Source: Strix aluco (lineage: Eukaryota > Chordata > Aves > Strigiformes > Strigidae). From it: 64,000 nucleotides of DNA. The notes under the pieces are model-generated. The model was not told the DNA's origin and searched no databases. It saw nothing but the letters and a program-made list of their open reading frames with translations. Of the stretch, positions 39,201-48,014 are shown piece after piece. Position 1 is the first letter of the stretch. The number at the start of each line of letters is the position of its first letter. Made by a program: the position numbers and the translations under genes. The stretch covers positions 9,346,948-9,410,947 of the forward strand of contig NC_133948.1 in assembly GCF_031877795.1 (NCBI RefSeq), in the 5' to 3' direction.

Positions 39201-42200
39201 AAGATTGGTTGTCATCTTTTTTTTTCTTTTTTTTTTTTTTTCTTTTAAATACATGCAGAATGTACATACCAGTTTCTCCACTACTTTAAGCATATAATGG
39301 AGATATACTGACTTAGCTTTCATACTAGTCTCTGGCCCCTGAGGCAGCTTCATTCCCTATTACAGATCTGGAAGTCTGGGGATTCAGAAGGAAGAAGAGA
39401 GTTGAAAATTTATTTCAATGTAATGTTTGTGCTTGAATCAGTTCTGCCTTTGTTTTCTGTTGGTAACACCAAAACCAAGTTAGTATGTGTGATATTCCTG
39501 ACTCCACCTTTCATTTACCTGCATCTCGCTGGGCCTGGCTTTTCTTACAGATTGAGAACAACCACCTACTGTCAATGAAGTGCTTTGAGATTGATAAGCT
39601 CTGTAGTTTAGGACTTGTAGAGGGTTTTTTTCTTTACTGAGGTAGATAAAGGTGCTGTGTGGTCTCAGAAATTTGCTTCTTCCTGTTGATGTTATTTTTA
39701 TTTAAATACCTAAATTAATGCCTTGAAATCAAACAGTTTGATACACTGCTATTTGTGATTGTAGCTGTAAAAGATAGCAAGTTGGAACCAAGCTGAAAGC
39801 CAAGCATGTTCAGAAGTTAAAATAATAGGTATATATTACCTTTCGTATTCTTAGAAAAATGAGATGCCACCTGCCATGAATCAACTGTCCATATGTATTT
39901 TACCTAAGGGAACACTGAAACATTTGTTCCCACAATGGAAGAAAATAACTTCAGAGAAGATTGCTTGGCAGGATAGCTGTGTGCTAGCAGGTGCTGCAGC
40001 ATGGGCAGTGCTGATTGTTTATGGTCTCAATATTAATTGTTGCCGTACGCTTTCCGGAGTTACTGGTACAGCTCTGAGTACAAAATTAAATGCAAATTAA
40101 CAGCACGTGTACAACATCAGGCAGATTCTCTGAGCCGTTCTGTTCTCCAGTCTTTTTATCACTATTGGAAGATGAAAACTGTCAAGTTTTCCTGACCCCA
40201 GTTCTTGAGTGCTTTTTAACTCCAGCATGACTATAACTTTGTGCTGTTTCAGAGATCAACTGAGAAGGGACTAAATTAATTTATCCAGTTTACTCTCCTT
40301 AATTCTAAGGAACTGAAATAACAACTCACCTCTTAACTTCAGGCTCTTCCAAATGCTGTATGTTTTTTGTCTTATGGGCATACTTACATGAGGAGCTGCT
40401 CTAGACTATATTTTCTGTTTCTGTCTTCATTGTGGACTTGCATTCTGGAGTTTTTGTTCTTTCTCCACTCTGGAGTGAACTGGCAGATATAAGGAGCAAA
40501 TCAATGTGCAGTCCTCTGGGTTTGTACCTCCAGTAGGCAGTTCAGTTGTACCCTCACATACTAATCAGTCTACACTGAGCTTCAGGAGAGACTGACCTCA
40601 CTTACGTTTGCAAAGAAAATGCATGACAGAGTAGCAGAGAAAGTTGTTCAGCATCCCAGTTTATATTTTTATTTCTCTTTATTGCAGAACATCTTGTGCC
40701 CTGGTTTCAGTTGTGTGGTTTTCCCTTGCCTTCCTCTCTTTCTGACTTCACTTGCCCTAAGATCTTTCTACTTTATATTCACTGTCTTTTAGAGAATTCT
40801 CATCTGTCTCTAGCTTTGTCCACTTCATTTAATTCATATACTTCCAGACTGTGTAGTTACCTTTCTGCTGCTTTCTGCTGTACTGCTTTGGTACTGAACT
40901 GTAATTGCCTCAAACACGTTAGAGTGTGCCCGTGCAGAACTCCGTGAGTTTCCATGCCACGCATGTTAGAGGTACCCGTCCGTTCAGCCGGACCCTTCCA
41001 GTCCAGAGTGTTCATCCTGCTCCCCTGCACTGTACAAGACTGCTTGTTCCAGAACATCACCGCCTGTCTGCTGCTCATCTATTGCCTCTTTATTAGGGTT
41101 CAGCTGTCTTGGTGCCTGGGCCTTTACTCTTAACATGTTGACTCTTTCAAGATTGCAAAAAGGAAATTGCTATTGGTATTTCGGCTTGTTTGCTAGTGCT
41201 GTGGGGGTCATCCTTCTCTGTTCAGGAAATTAATTGACTATCAGCATGGCTAGGGAGGCAGAAAGATATGTTCCCCATCAGCTGGCAGTACTAGACCAGT
41301 CAGATTCCTGCTGTCTGGAGCAATGGGAGGGCCTGGGTAGAGCGTGGATGTCCTGGGAGATGAAAGAAAACATGTATTATGAGTTACTGTGGGATGCACT
41401 AGACAGCCCAGTGCAGAGATAGCTCAGGTCTGTCAGACCTCATCAGCTCCAGACAAGTGGCTCTGCACCGAGTAATCTGAAGATCATCAATGCTTATTGT
41501 CACGGTGGTGCCTGAGGGTGCCTGTGACCCTGAGGTGTCGGTAGAAGCAGGAGAACTGTGATCTCAAGGCTGTATGCCAAATTTGTGACTTCTCTAAAAC
41601 TGTATATGAGCCTCAGTTAACCTGCAGTCAGAGCATCTGTGAGATGAGAGTTGTTCAGACCAGAGACGCATAGCTCAGATGTCCCTGTCCTTCATGTCCG
41701 TCTTTAGGCATAACTTTTCCTTCCTCCTCCTCCTCCTTTTTGATGGGTCCAGAGGTTTGATCTTTATAAGTTGAGAGCTGTGTGAGGGCACAAATGAACC
41801 GACACTCAGCAGGCATTTGTTCCTGTAATCTGTGATGACATAAAAATGTTGCTGCAGAGTGAATGGGAGATATTCAGTGAAGCAATGCAGAAGACAACAA
41901 GCAGAAATTTGAGAGAGAGGAGTAAACAAGCCAAGAATGGGACATGCCTCTATTGACCAATATAACTTTTGTCTATACGTTGGATTGTATTAACTCAGAA
42001 TAATGCACTTAGACCTTTGAGCAGTAAGATCTGTATAGGTCTCCTTTATGCCACAGAAACAGAGTTAATTTTGATCACTTTTTAGAATTAATCTGAAACA
42101 TGGGAGAAGCAATATTTTCTAATTGCTTTGGAGAGCTGTGGTCCTTGGGGCACTGAGGTATATTACTTCTGTGATGCAGCCTCCTTCAACATATTTCTCA

Positions 42201-45200
42201 TTTTATTAGGTCAAATCATGAACTTCCTATCTCTGCTGCTGCTTGCTTATCTTGACAGAGTCATAGCACAGTGTGTGGTTTTTAGAAACATAATCCATTA
42301 GTACGGATGTGTGCAGCACTGTTAGCATGCAGACCGCACAGCACTGGGCTGACAGTATGAATTGCAAAATATGTTGGAACTTAGATATTAAGAACAAAGT
42401 TCTTGCCCATTCTTTGTTGTTAGATTACTGCCATTGTGCAAAAGCTTGATCTTCCTGTTGCTGCTGTCCTGGCTAATTTTTTGTGATTGCAGTCCTTACT
42501 TCTGACCTTGCTCCCTGGGCAGTATCACAGCTGTCCATGCTTCACTTAATAGCTGTTGCTTTCTAGGGGTAGGTTAAAGGTTTCCTTTGTATCTTGACAA
42601 TTCATTTAAAAAATGTTCGTGGATCATCCATGATGATGGCACTACAAAAATGCAAAGTGATCCATTACATCATTATGAGTATAATTAATATTAGATTGTA
42701 AAAAGCTACTGCTCAGTTGTGAGTTTGATTTTTTTTTTTTTTTTTTTTAGGGGGGGAGTCGGCATGCTTCCATCATTTAAATACGTACCTGTATGAACTA
42801 TTTACTAAATAAATGATGAATCTTTAGATTAGGATATGACTTACTTGCAGTATTCACGCCTATCATTTGAAAGAGAATTATTGGTTCCTCCACAAATGCT
42901 GGCTGGGTAGATGGATGCAGCTGGTAGGCTTTAGGTTTTTTCCTTTTTGTTCAAAAAGGATAGCCAAGAATGTTAGGCATCTTCATTGTCAACAAAGAAT
43001 TGTAAGTAAAGCTCTGTGTAGCAATTATTTTCATGCTTTAAGATCTCTGTACTACAGGTATAACTCAAAATTCTTGTTATGTTTAGGTAGCGTAGTTAAA
43101 TAATCTGTTACTATCCATGATGTCATAAATATATGCTACTTCAGGTGCTTGTTGCAGGTCTGTGTGCACTTTGATTCATGAGATACATAGGAAGACTACA
43201 GCTCTTTTAAAACTAACCTGGCTGTGACCAACATAAATACCATTTAGGGTCCTGCTCTGCGACTGTGTTTGGTACAGGTCACTCCAGCTGTGTGTGCTTT
43301 TGTCATGTGGGCAAACAGTGCCTCTTTATGCCATGGGAACCCCGCAAAAAGCATGACCGACTTTTTCTTAATGACCTGTTGCAAGCAAGGGATGAACCGA
43401 GAGAGGAGCGTTTTGATAGTTTATGTAAAACCTTTTTGTGGTATTCTAAGAACCCAGTTTGTCAGGACATGAAAACATTAATGATCCCTCAATTACATAG
43501 TGGAAGACAAAAGCCTACAGGGAGCTATAAATTTGAGTGTCATTTACCCCAGATTACAGTGCTGTCAGAGCAGTGCAGGAGAGGATCTATTTGTCACTGA
43601 TAATGAGGGAAATTTGATGCATCAGGAAAATAAATTAAGATTTGCATTGGCTGACAATGATTCAGAGCAAAGGTTCTGAAATAATTAGAGCCATTTCTTT
43701 ATAAAACCCTCTCACACTTTTCTTCCTGGTGTTCATCGTGCTTTCATATTGCTTCTTAGTTGTCAGGAGAAAAAGCACCAACAGGTGCTACTTTGTAATG
43801 AAAGACAGTCCAAGCACAGCGGGGTTTGCATCAAGATTCCTTCCAACTCGACAGGGCCTTTTTCTCAGGGCTCTGAAAGGGACTCTTCCAAATTATTGTC
43901 ATGTCCTGCTAGTAGTCGGGCTCAGGAAGAGCGGGAACATGCTGCAGAGCATTCAGAGAATGAACACAGCCAATTAATCAGGCTGCTAAGCAAGGAACAC
44001 AAGATTTAGGCTGAATTTGGAGCTCATTAGCCACAGGGCACAAGATGAAAACTTGCTGCTTTTCTTGGGCACACTAAAAACTGTGGCAGGCTGGGATGAA
44101 AACAGTGCTGCTTGCTAATGAGTGCCAGCATCTGGCAGTGATATAAAAAGAGGGCTTTTCTGTTTTGTTTTAGGCTGGTAAAAATGAAAATTCAGAGCTG
44201 GAGCGCATGTGAAAAGCATGCTGCCAGCATCTTTGGGTTGCGATGGTGTATTTTCCTGTTTCTTTGCTGAAGAATTCTGCTTGCATCAGCTCTGGTTTTG
44301 CTCTTATTTATGCTTCATGCCTGATTGTCATGTTATTTCTCCTCAGATGGGTACTCCACCATCGATCACCGGGACAAGGAGCGCAAATACAAGACCAGTG
44401 ATAACACGGGGGATGCCTCGGAGAAAGAGCCTTTAAAAGTGAGCTTCCTCTTACTGCTGTATGCTAGTTAGTGCCTGTAAAAGAAAGGAAGCCTGATGTC
44501 CTCAGCAAATGTAGATATTCACCAGGGGGCTGTAAAGGGCTTTGGTGTTGTTAGGGTTTTTTTAGATAAAGGCACCATTTCATAACTTAGTACTTGGCTA
44601 ACTAGAAATAAAAACAAAATGCTGCCTTCCAGTGCAGGAGCAAATGCAGGCAATCACTGTATTCTTGTAAATGGATGAGGTTGGAAAAATAGAAAGTGTC
44701 TGTTCTGTCACCCTTGTCCAGGCAGCATTCCCTAGCCCTAAAGTGTGTAAGTGTGCTCAGACTTTGTTTTGAGAATAATCACTTCAGACTGTCACACTGC
44801 TTTATTGTTTTCAGTATAAGAAGTAGATGTGAGCTTGTGTGTCTGTGTGGTGAACAGTGGTTGTTTCCCCAATACTCATTCACAGTCCTGACGGTGGACC
44901 ATGGGCATAAGCCAAGGAGATGGAGAGGAAGGGAGACATATGCATAGTTACGTGTGTGCCTTCTAAAAACAAATTTAGACAACTTCATAATTTAAAAAAA
45001 AAAAAATCTTCACAAAGCTCTTTGTGTTGTGGGTTGTGCATGAATGTGGCTTAGTAGGCTCTGTGTAGTTTCTGCTGCATTGCTATGCCTTTTAAGTAGA
45101 CCTTTTTAAAAGTTGCTTAATGCTGTGGCCATCAGTTCTCCCTGGCCTCAAAACAAGCTTGTGTTTTCCCCTGGGGGAGTAATTTCGAGGAGGAAAGGGA

Positions 45201-46591
45201 GGAAGAGGAAGATTCAGGAGTCTGTGGTGAAAACACTATTGTTAATCTGCAGAAGGCTGTCCTTAATGACCTTCAGCATATTGCTGATAATATCAGAAAA
45301 TCCAGGTGATTCACGTTCAGTGGAAACAATAGACTTATGTCAGTTGAAAGGAAAACCCGCTATTACTGAACAAGGGAAATAAAAATGTGATCTGGAGGAA
45401 AAATATTTCCACAGATCATGAATTAGGAATACGTCCTGCTGCATCAGTCTGCCTATATTAAGTTGCTTGGTCATGCATTTCCTGCTGTGTCCTGCCTTTC
45501 CGTGAAGGTACCCTGGAGAATGGCTTCGATCCAGCTGGATGACTTTTAAGCACAGATCACTCTTCAATTTGCCAGTTCTGGGTATAGATGCACCCTGTTG
45601 CAGGCTGCCCAGTTAGACTATTTCGTAGAGGTGATTATGCTTCTTCATTTGTTTTTGGGAACTGATAAAGCTGAGCTGATTACTCAAGTCATGCAATGTG
45701 CCCCCCTGTTCCAGTGTGTCAAGAGATGGCCCTGCTTGTGTCAACAAAATAAAGTTTCTAGTTCCCTCATCACAATTCTAATACATTTTACAAGGATGCA
45801 GTGGGAATGGATGCAGTAAGTGACATAAGAATGTTGATCAGTAGGAGCTTGACAGAAAATGTCTAACGAAAATAGGTTAAGGCAGGAAAATTAAAAAATA
45901 CTTATTTTCACCACTCAAAGTTTATTAAAGTGGTCCAATGCAACCCTCAAAATCACATCAAGCAGCCCAAACTCCAGTGTATGTCTGAAGTGAAGCACAA
46001 CCAGAGCTCAGTGAGTAGCTGCTTTGCTTGCATGAGAAAAAGAGAACAAACATTTCACCTAGACAATGTGTGTCCCATAGTCCGTGCTGCCTCTTGGTTT
46101 TAAGGACAGAGGGTAACCTGAATTCAGCCTGTTGTGCACATCAAAGGTATGTGCTGCCGTGCCTTCAGCTGGGCAGAGCCAAGTAGCTGCTACTTGTCCT
46201 TCTACCTGTACTGTGGAATAGGAATGTATCTGTGGGGTCTTCTGGCTTGTGAACTGTTTGATAACCGTGGCTCTGAGGCTCAAGAGTGGCTGAGGATTGT
46301 GAATAATGATGGCAGGGAAGTGCAGCCTTTTGGCTGTTGCAGATGCTTTTGTCAGTATTGTGCCTTTGCTGATCTTGTTTCTTTCTCTACCACTAATTTT
46401 CCCTTGTGCTCCTTTAAGCTGACTTGTTTGGTGGTTTTGTTTGATTAATCCGCTCTGTTTTGCCTTTAACTCCTCACCCTGTGCTGCAGAATGACACAAA
46501 TAGGAAAAACATTAACAGGAGTAACAGGGCTTCGGTGAATCTGGTGGATGCCCGTGACATTAAACCCCAGCCTGTTGACTCCTGGGTCTAA
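39..46591 (+). CDS. ARVCF: ARVCF, 3' portion (ten coding exons, partial at 5')
   Basis: Armadillo-repeat protein of the p120-catenin family, which binds the juxtamembrane region of classical cadherins at adherens junctions and can enter the nucleus. Coding exons: 39-210, 6899-6970, 33048-33175, 34133-34283, 35642-35834, 37029-37140, 37739-37829, 39007-39060, 44347-44438 and 46490-46591. They total 1167 nt, 388 residues plus TAA, and every junction keeps frame with GT/AG sites. In order they encode the end of one arm repeat ([20 protein letters not shown]), a basic loop (KKKK and KKAKGKK), further arm repeats ([24 protein letters not shown]), a flexible tail and the C-terminal PDZ ligand DSWV. 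The tail motifs [11 protein letters not shown] and EKEPLK, plus the COMT neighbour, distinguish ARVCF from CTNND1, CTNND2 and PKP4 (family knowledge recalled, not searched). The N-terminal coiled coil and first arm repeats lie left of the window. Confidence 0.96.
2396..2475 (+). promoter_or_regulatory. Pyrimidine-rich splice-control region before the microexon
   Basis: A long U/C-rich tract, with runs such as ttttcttccttcctg and tttttgtttttcttc, precedes the 18-nt exon. Two TGC triplets at 2455-2460 lie 15-20 bases before the AG. Known neural microexons activated by SRRM4 have UGC between the pyrimidine tract and the acceptor, and PTB-type proteins bind such UC runs to repress them. The sequence fits; neuronal regulation is inference. 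Confidence 0.55.
2476..2493 (+). CDS. ARVCF: ARVCF alternative 18-nt microexon
   Basis: Eighteen bases lie between an acceptor (taattag, AG at 2474-2475) and a strong donor (gtgagt from 2494). The phase is 1-1, matching the flanking exons (210 ends in phase 1, 6899 begins in phase 1). Inclusion adds six residues, so KKAK-GKKNG becomes KKAK-EEWFNQ-GKKNG. The insert splits the basic cluster. This is the position and size of the optional exon C of p120-catenin, and an equivalent insert is, to my recollection, known in mammalian ARVCF. It is too short for ORF finding. Skipping leaves the frame intact, so both isoforms are possible. Confidence 0.85.
6899..6970 (+). CDS. ARVCF: ARVCF exon: acidic end of the loop ([12 protein letters not shown])
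   Basis: Acceptor tttgcacag ends at 6898; the donor gtaatg starts at 6971. It is 72 nt, phase 1-1, and encodes [18 protein letters not shown] then SEAAKG. The motif [10 protein letters not shown] followed by EAAKG is a close match to mammalian ARVCF as I recall it. The symmetric phase means that skipping would keep frame but delete the linker between the basic loop and the next arm repeat. Confidence 0.95.
7895..8115 (+). mobile_element. MIR-type SINE relic
   Basis: In order: a tRNA-derived-like start (agtgtaactcaatggagag), ttggacttgggatacctgaa, the core with tagtaaccttgatcgaatca, tgcttcactttccttattg, and a tail with ataataattgtacgtgtaaa then gtgctgc. The order of these blocks matches MIR elements (remembered consensus); it is heavily diverged. 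Confidence 0.65.
15880..15940 (+). mobile_element. MIR/core-SINE fragment
   Basis: The stretch ctactgacttgctgagtggc followed by cttaggcaagttaattgca matches the conserved core of MIR-type SINEs (ACTTGCTGTGTGACCTTGG then GCAAGT). Confidence 0.55.
16881..16910. repeat. (ATCC)n microsatellite
   Basis: catccatccatcc repeated with one interruption (aatcc), about seven units. Confidence 0.9.
17560..17740 (+). mobile_element. CR1 LINE, decayed 3' end
   Basis: The segments aaacaggttcctcagagag, tctatcactgaagggtttca, agacctgagtggacaaagg and ctgctttgagcaggaagctgg, then ctttcaacct, match in order the familiar 3' region of CR1 retroposons of birds and reptiles (recalled, not searched). Many substitutions and a lost terminal repeat show that it is old. 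Confidence 0.75.
18525..18595 (+). mobile_element. Amniote core-SINE 3' end
   Basis: aaaccactttgagatcttga followed by gaaagctgctatataaagcc resembles the tail of old amniote MIR-like SINEs (CTTTGAGATCCTTGGATGAA then GGCGCTATATAA). Confidence 0.6.
19305..19390 (-). mobile_element. MIR/core-SINE fragment, reverse orientation
   Basis: On + it reads gtgacacggcatttcagtgg, then cagaactgggaacagagatg, then ttctgattcctaaagcagta. This matches the inverted core SINE (GGTCACACAG..AGTGGCAGAGCTGGGA..CTCCTGA). Confidence 0.55.
22799..22813. repeat. (CA)n microsatellite
   Basis: About seven CA units, followed by a C-rich stretch, inside a GC-rich patch of the large intron. Confidence 0.9.
23830..23852. repeat. 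T homopolymer (23 T)
   Basis: Uninterrupted T run followed by five A. No SINE body is attached on either side. Confidence 0.95.
27180..27860. promoter_or_regulatory. Putative conserved non-coding block with a CTCF-like site
   Basis: A complex, repeat-free stretch inside the 26-kb ARVCF intron. It has homeodomain-type cores (tcaattagaag, gtaattaagtt) and, at 27831-27844, tcagcagagggcag, which fits 13 of 14 positions of the CTCF core CCASYAGRKGGCRS. Function and conservation are inferred. Confidence 0.35.
29290..29960. promoter_or_regulatory. Putative enhancer-like block with MEF2 and homeodomain motifs
   Basis: Repeat-free, AT-rich but complex sequence in the large ARVCF intron. It contains an exact MEF2 consensus CTATAAATAG (29718-29727), an E-box CAGGTG (29590-29595), ctataattaaaaca and tgctaatgag (29890-29899). 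Enhancer function is inferred from motif density only. Confidence 0.35.
31527..31547. repeat. Perfect 10-bp inverted repeat with 1-nt spacer
   Basis: tatcctatcc, a, ggataggata. The arms are exact complements; nothing else near it suggests a gene or terminator. Confidence 0.85.
32250..32380 (-). mobile_element. Possible MIR relic, reverse orientation
   Basis: atggatgagcaagtcaagac, agcatcacagaagg and ggtagagctgggaatagttc keep the order of an inverted MIR core. Divergence makes this tentative. Confidence 0.35.
33048..33175 (+). CDS. ARVCF: ARVCF exon: arm repeat ([14 protein letters not shown])
   Basis: Acceptor cacctgcag ends at 33047; the donor gtgagt begins at 33176. It is 128 nt, entering in phase 1 and leaving in phase 0. 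It encodes 42 full codons from [17 protein letters not shown] through [15 protein letters not shown]. The [11 protein letters not shown] motif is the signature arm-repeat helix of the p120 family. It sits at the end of a 26-kb intron. Confidence 0.97.
34133..34283 (+). CDS. ARVCF: ARVCF exon: arm repeat ([13 protein letters not shown])
   Basis: Acceptor ttctgatcag ends at 34132; the donor gtatct starts at 34284. It is 151 nt, phase 0 to 1. It encodes [20 protein letters not shown] and then [44 protein letters not shown] and IALRNLS(M/L)DRRNK are near-invariant in ARVCF and its paralogues. The junction with the previous exon reads NWT-WST, where the mammalian protein, as I recall, has NWMWAT. 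Confidence 0.97.
35642..35834 (+). CDS. ARVCF: ARVCF exon: late arm repeat ([12 protein letters not shown])
   Basis: Acceptor ccttacctag ends at 35641; the donor gtaagt starts at 35835. It is 193 nt, phase 1 to 2. It encodes [20 protein letters not shown], then a variable loop ([10 protein letters not shown]), [20 protein letters not shown] and [11 protein letters not shown]. The loop before [16 protein letters not shown] is variable in family members; the rest is conserved. The intron in frame before it (from 35566) is open but is not part of the exon. Confidence 0.96.
37029..37140 (+). CDS. ARVCF: ARVCF exon: last arm repeat ([16 protein letters not shown])
   Basis: Acceptor gcaaatcag ends at 37028; the donor gtaaag starts at 37141. 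It is 112 nt, phase 2 to 0. The first base completes a serine codon, then [20 protein letters not shown] and [17 protein letters not shown] follow. The motif SYKELR...LQKDGW marks the end of the armadillo domain in p120-family proteins. Confidence 0.96.
37739..37829 (+). CDS. ARVCF: ARVCF exon: C-terminal tail ([11 protein letters not shown])
   Basis: Acceptor gtctcgtag ends at 37738; the donor gtcagt starts at 37830. It is 91 nt, phase 0 to 1. It encodes a Ser/Gly/Lys-rich linker ([18 protein letters not shown]) and then [23 protein letters not shown] is a conserved tail motif of ARVCF and its relatives. Confidence 0.94.
39007..39060 (+). CDS. ARVCF: ARVCF exon: short symmetric tail exon (IPMDELGP)
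   Basis: Acceptor gttttatag ends at 39006; the donor gtaaat starts at 39061. It is 54 nt, phase 1-1. It encodes [18 protein letters not shown], where GSRD(V/M)IPMD(A/E)LGP matches the ARVCF tail. Because it is symmetric it could be skipped in frame, leaving the PDZ ligand intact. Confidence 0.92.
41566..41665 (+). mobile_element. Possible MIR relic
   Basis: aaatttgtgacttctctaaa, tatgagcctcagttaacctg and catctgtgagatgagagttg recall the second half of MIR (TGTGACCTTGGG, GCCTCAGTTTCC, ATCTGTAAAATG). Weak. Confidence 0.3.
42729..42755. repeat. T run then G run
   Basis: Twenty T, then A and seven G. A simple low-complexity tract. Confidence 0.9.
43480..44170. promoter_or_regulatory. Putative enhancer-like block before an ARVCF tail exon
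   Basis: Repeat-free complex sequence with aataaattaaga, gaaataattagagcc, gccaattaatcagg, gctcattagcc, an E-box CAGGTG (43782-43787) and tgctaatgag (44113-44122). The last 10-mer and the 8-mer CAGGTGCT also occur in the block at 29290-29960. Function is inferred. Confidence 0.35.
44347..44438 (+). CDS. ARVCF: ARVCF exon: tail ([14 protein letters not shown] ... EKEPLK)
   Basis: Acceptor tctcctcag ends at 44346; the donor gtgagc starts at 44439. It is 92 nt, phase 1 to 0. It encodes [15 protein letters not shown], then [20 protein letters not shown] and ASEKEPLK are conserved in ARVCF; the middle is charged, polar and variable. It begins about 180 bp after a non-coding stretch that looks conserved. 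Confidence 0.94.
44439..46489 (+). other. ARVCF intron before the last coding exon
   Basis: About 2 kb, AT-rich, with an A run at 44993-45006. No gene or recognisable repeat was seen. Confidence 0.85.
46490..46591 (+). CDS. ARVCF: ARVCF last coding exon with PDZ-binding C terminus
   Basis: Acceptor gtgctgcag ends at 46489; the stop TAA is at 46589-46591. It encodes [20 protein letters not shown] and then [21 protein letters not shown] is the class-I-like PDZ ligand of p120-family members, known to bind ERBIN and ZO-1-type PDZ domains. It is shared with delta-catenin and PKP4 but absent from p120 itself. The AT-rich, Asn-rich start differs from the more GC-rich mammalian exon. Confidence 0.96.
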   Translation, partial: NDTNRKNINRSNRASVNLVDARDIKPQPVDSWV

Positions 46592-46603
46592 TTTGCATGC
46601 ATG
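46592..46603 (+). other. ARVCF: ARVCF 3' UTR start, before a probable UTR intron
   Basis: Only 12 bases separate the stop from a good donor (ATG|gtaggt at 46604). A junction this close to the stop would not trigger nonsense-mediated decay. If the donor is not used, the UTR simply runs on. Confidence 0.5.
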
Positions 46604-48014
46604 GTAGGTCCTTTTAATGGTAATTGATGCTAGTGATTAACTTGTCTCGTGCATGATCTGTATCGCTGTGGAATCTCTTCAAGGCTAACTGCTAACTGGG
46701 TCCTTTCAGACAAATGAAAATGCACTTGGAAAAAAAAAGTGGTGTTTGTATTATTCAGTGTATCTTTAATGAAACGCAATTAAACACCACTGTTTGATTA
46801 AAAAATAACCTGTCAAATAACCAGGCAGAAAATTAATATTGTGAATGATTAGTTGTCAGCTGAAATGTGAAAGATTTCTGCTGCTAGGCCATACGAATGA
46901 ATTTGAATAGTGTGTTCCTGCTTCCACCCATTTTTTTCCCCCTCTGTGCTCATTATAAGGATTAGCCTGAGACTTAAGGAAAAGCATATCCTTGACTATT
47001 TATGGATGTCCCCTGAGGTTCCCATGAATTACACAGCCCTGCCCACCTGCAGGAAAGCTGCTGGCTGTACACAAGTTACTTTGCAAGGAGAGATGATTTT
47101 GGTTACACAATAAATGTTGACCCACAACTTCCACTTCTCAATTCCTTTTTTTTTTTCCTGTTGCTAAAGAAAGGTGCCTTTTTGTCGCTTTCTAGTTCTC
47201 TGCCTTTGCCACGTGCCAAGTTCCTCAGTAATGTCACTGGCCTTTCTTCACTCCTGCCACTGTTAATCTGTCTCCTGCTGTGTTGCTAGACAGCCCTCTA
47301 CCCCGGTTATACCTTCTGGCACTCCATCAGATGTGATACTGCGTTTGGAACAGCAGGTTTTGTGCCCCTGGCTATGACTAAAGGAAAAATCTTAGTGACT
47401 GTTGTGAAGGCACTGGGCAACTTTTCCATCAGAGTGGACAACAGGCCTTTAAAGGCCCAAATTCCAAAACATGGAGCATCATCCACCTCCATAATTCTAC
47501 ATGAAAATCACTTCCATTAGTGGGAGAGAAAACTCCTGTATGTTTTTGGGTGGTGATATTGGATTTTTTTTTTTTCTCCTTCTTCTTTTAAGAGTCTAGT
47601 ATTAGTGCTAAGTGTTTCCAGACTGTTTCTGTTGCTGGGTTGGAAGCACCTGCCCCGAGCAGTCTCAGGTACTCCTGTGCAGTGACGGAGCAGACTCTGG
47701 CACCGCTGGCTTCTCACAGCTGGTCAGCACGGCGTGGTCAGCCTTGTGGGCTCAGCCAAAGGGCAGAATAAATGTCTGTGTGTAGTGCCTGTATGCTTCA
47801 CTCCTGTGCTCTTCCCCTGAGCAGTGAAGGCTTACAGGTGGGGTACAGACCTTGGAAAATTAAGTCTGTGCTCATTTTCTCTGTCGTACCCTTCAAGGAA
47901 CACATACGTTGGAGATAGGTTGGCATTTCCAGTCACAGTCCTACCACTGGGTGATGGAGATCACCAAGGTCATGTTACTTGCTGGTATTAATCAGTTTTG
48001 ACTTTATTTTGCAG
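46604..48014 (+). other. Probable 3'-UTR intron of ARVCF
   Basis: Bounded by ATG|gtaggt and ttttgcag|GGC. Just inside it, 46740-46890 is AT-rich with many TAAT/ATTA homeodomain-type cores. The remainder is ordinary. Confidence 0.5.

Larger units (their letters stand above)
39061..44346 (+). other. ARVCF 5.3-kb intron
   Basis: Holds a T-rich run (39217-39246), a 20-base T run followed by a G run (42729-42755), a possible MIR relic (41566-41665) and a conserved-looking block at 43480-44170 just before the next exon. Confidence 0.8.

Noticed and set aside
43265..44009. Overlapping + strand frames of 86 and 111 residues in the conserved-looking block
   Set aside because: I considered a missed exon, but no splice sites fit the ARVCF phases and no family motif is visible. 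A non-coding element is the simpler reading.
46059..46499. 146-residue open frame on the - strand running into the last ARVCF exon
   Set aside because: Antisense to an ARVCF intron and the first bases of its last coding exon; no domain seen.
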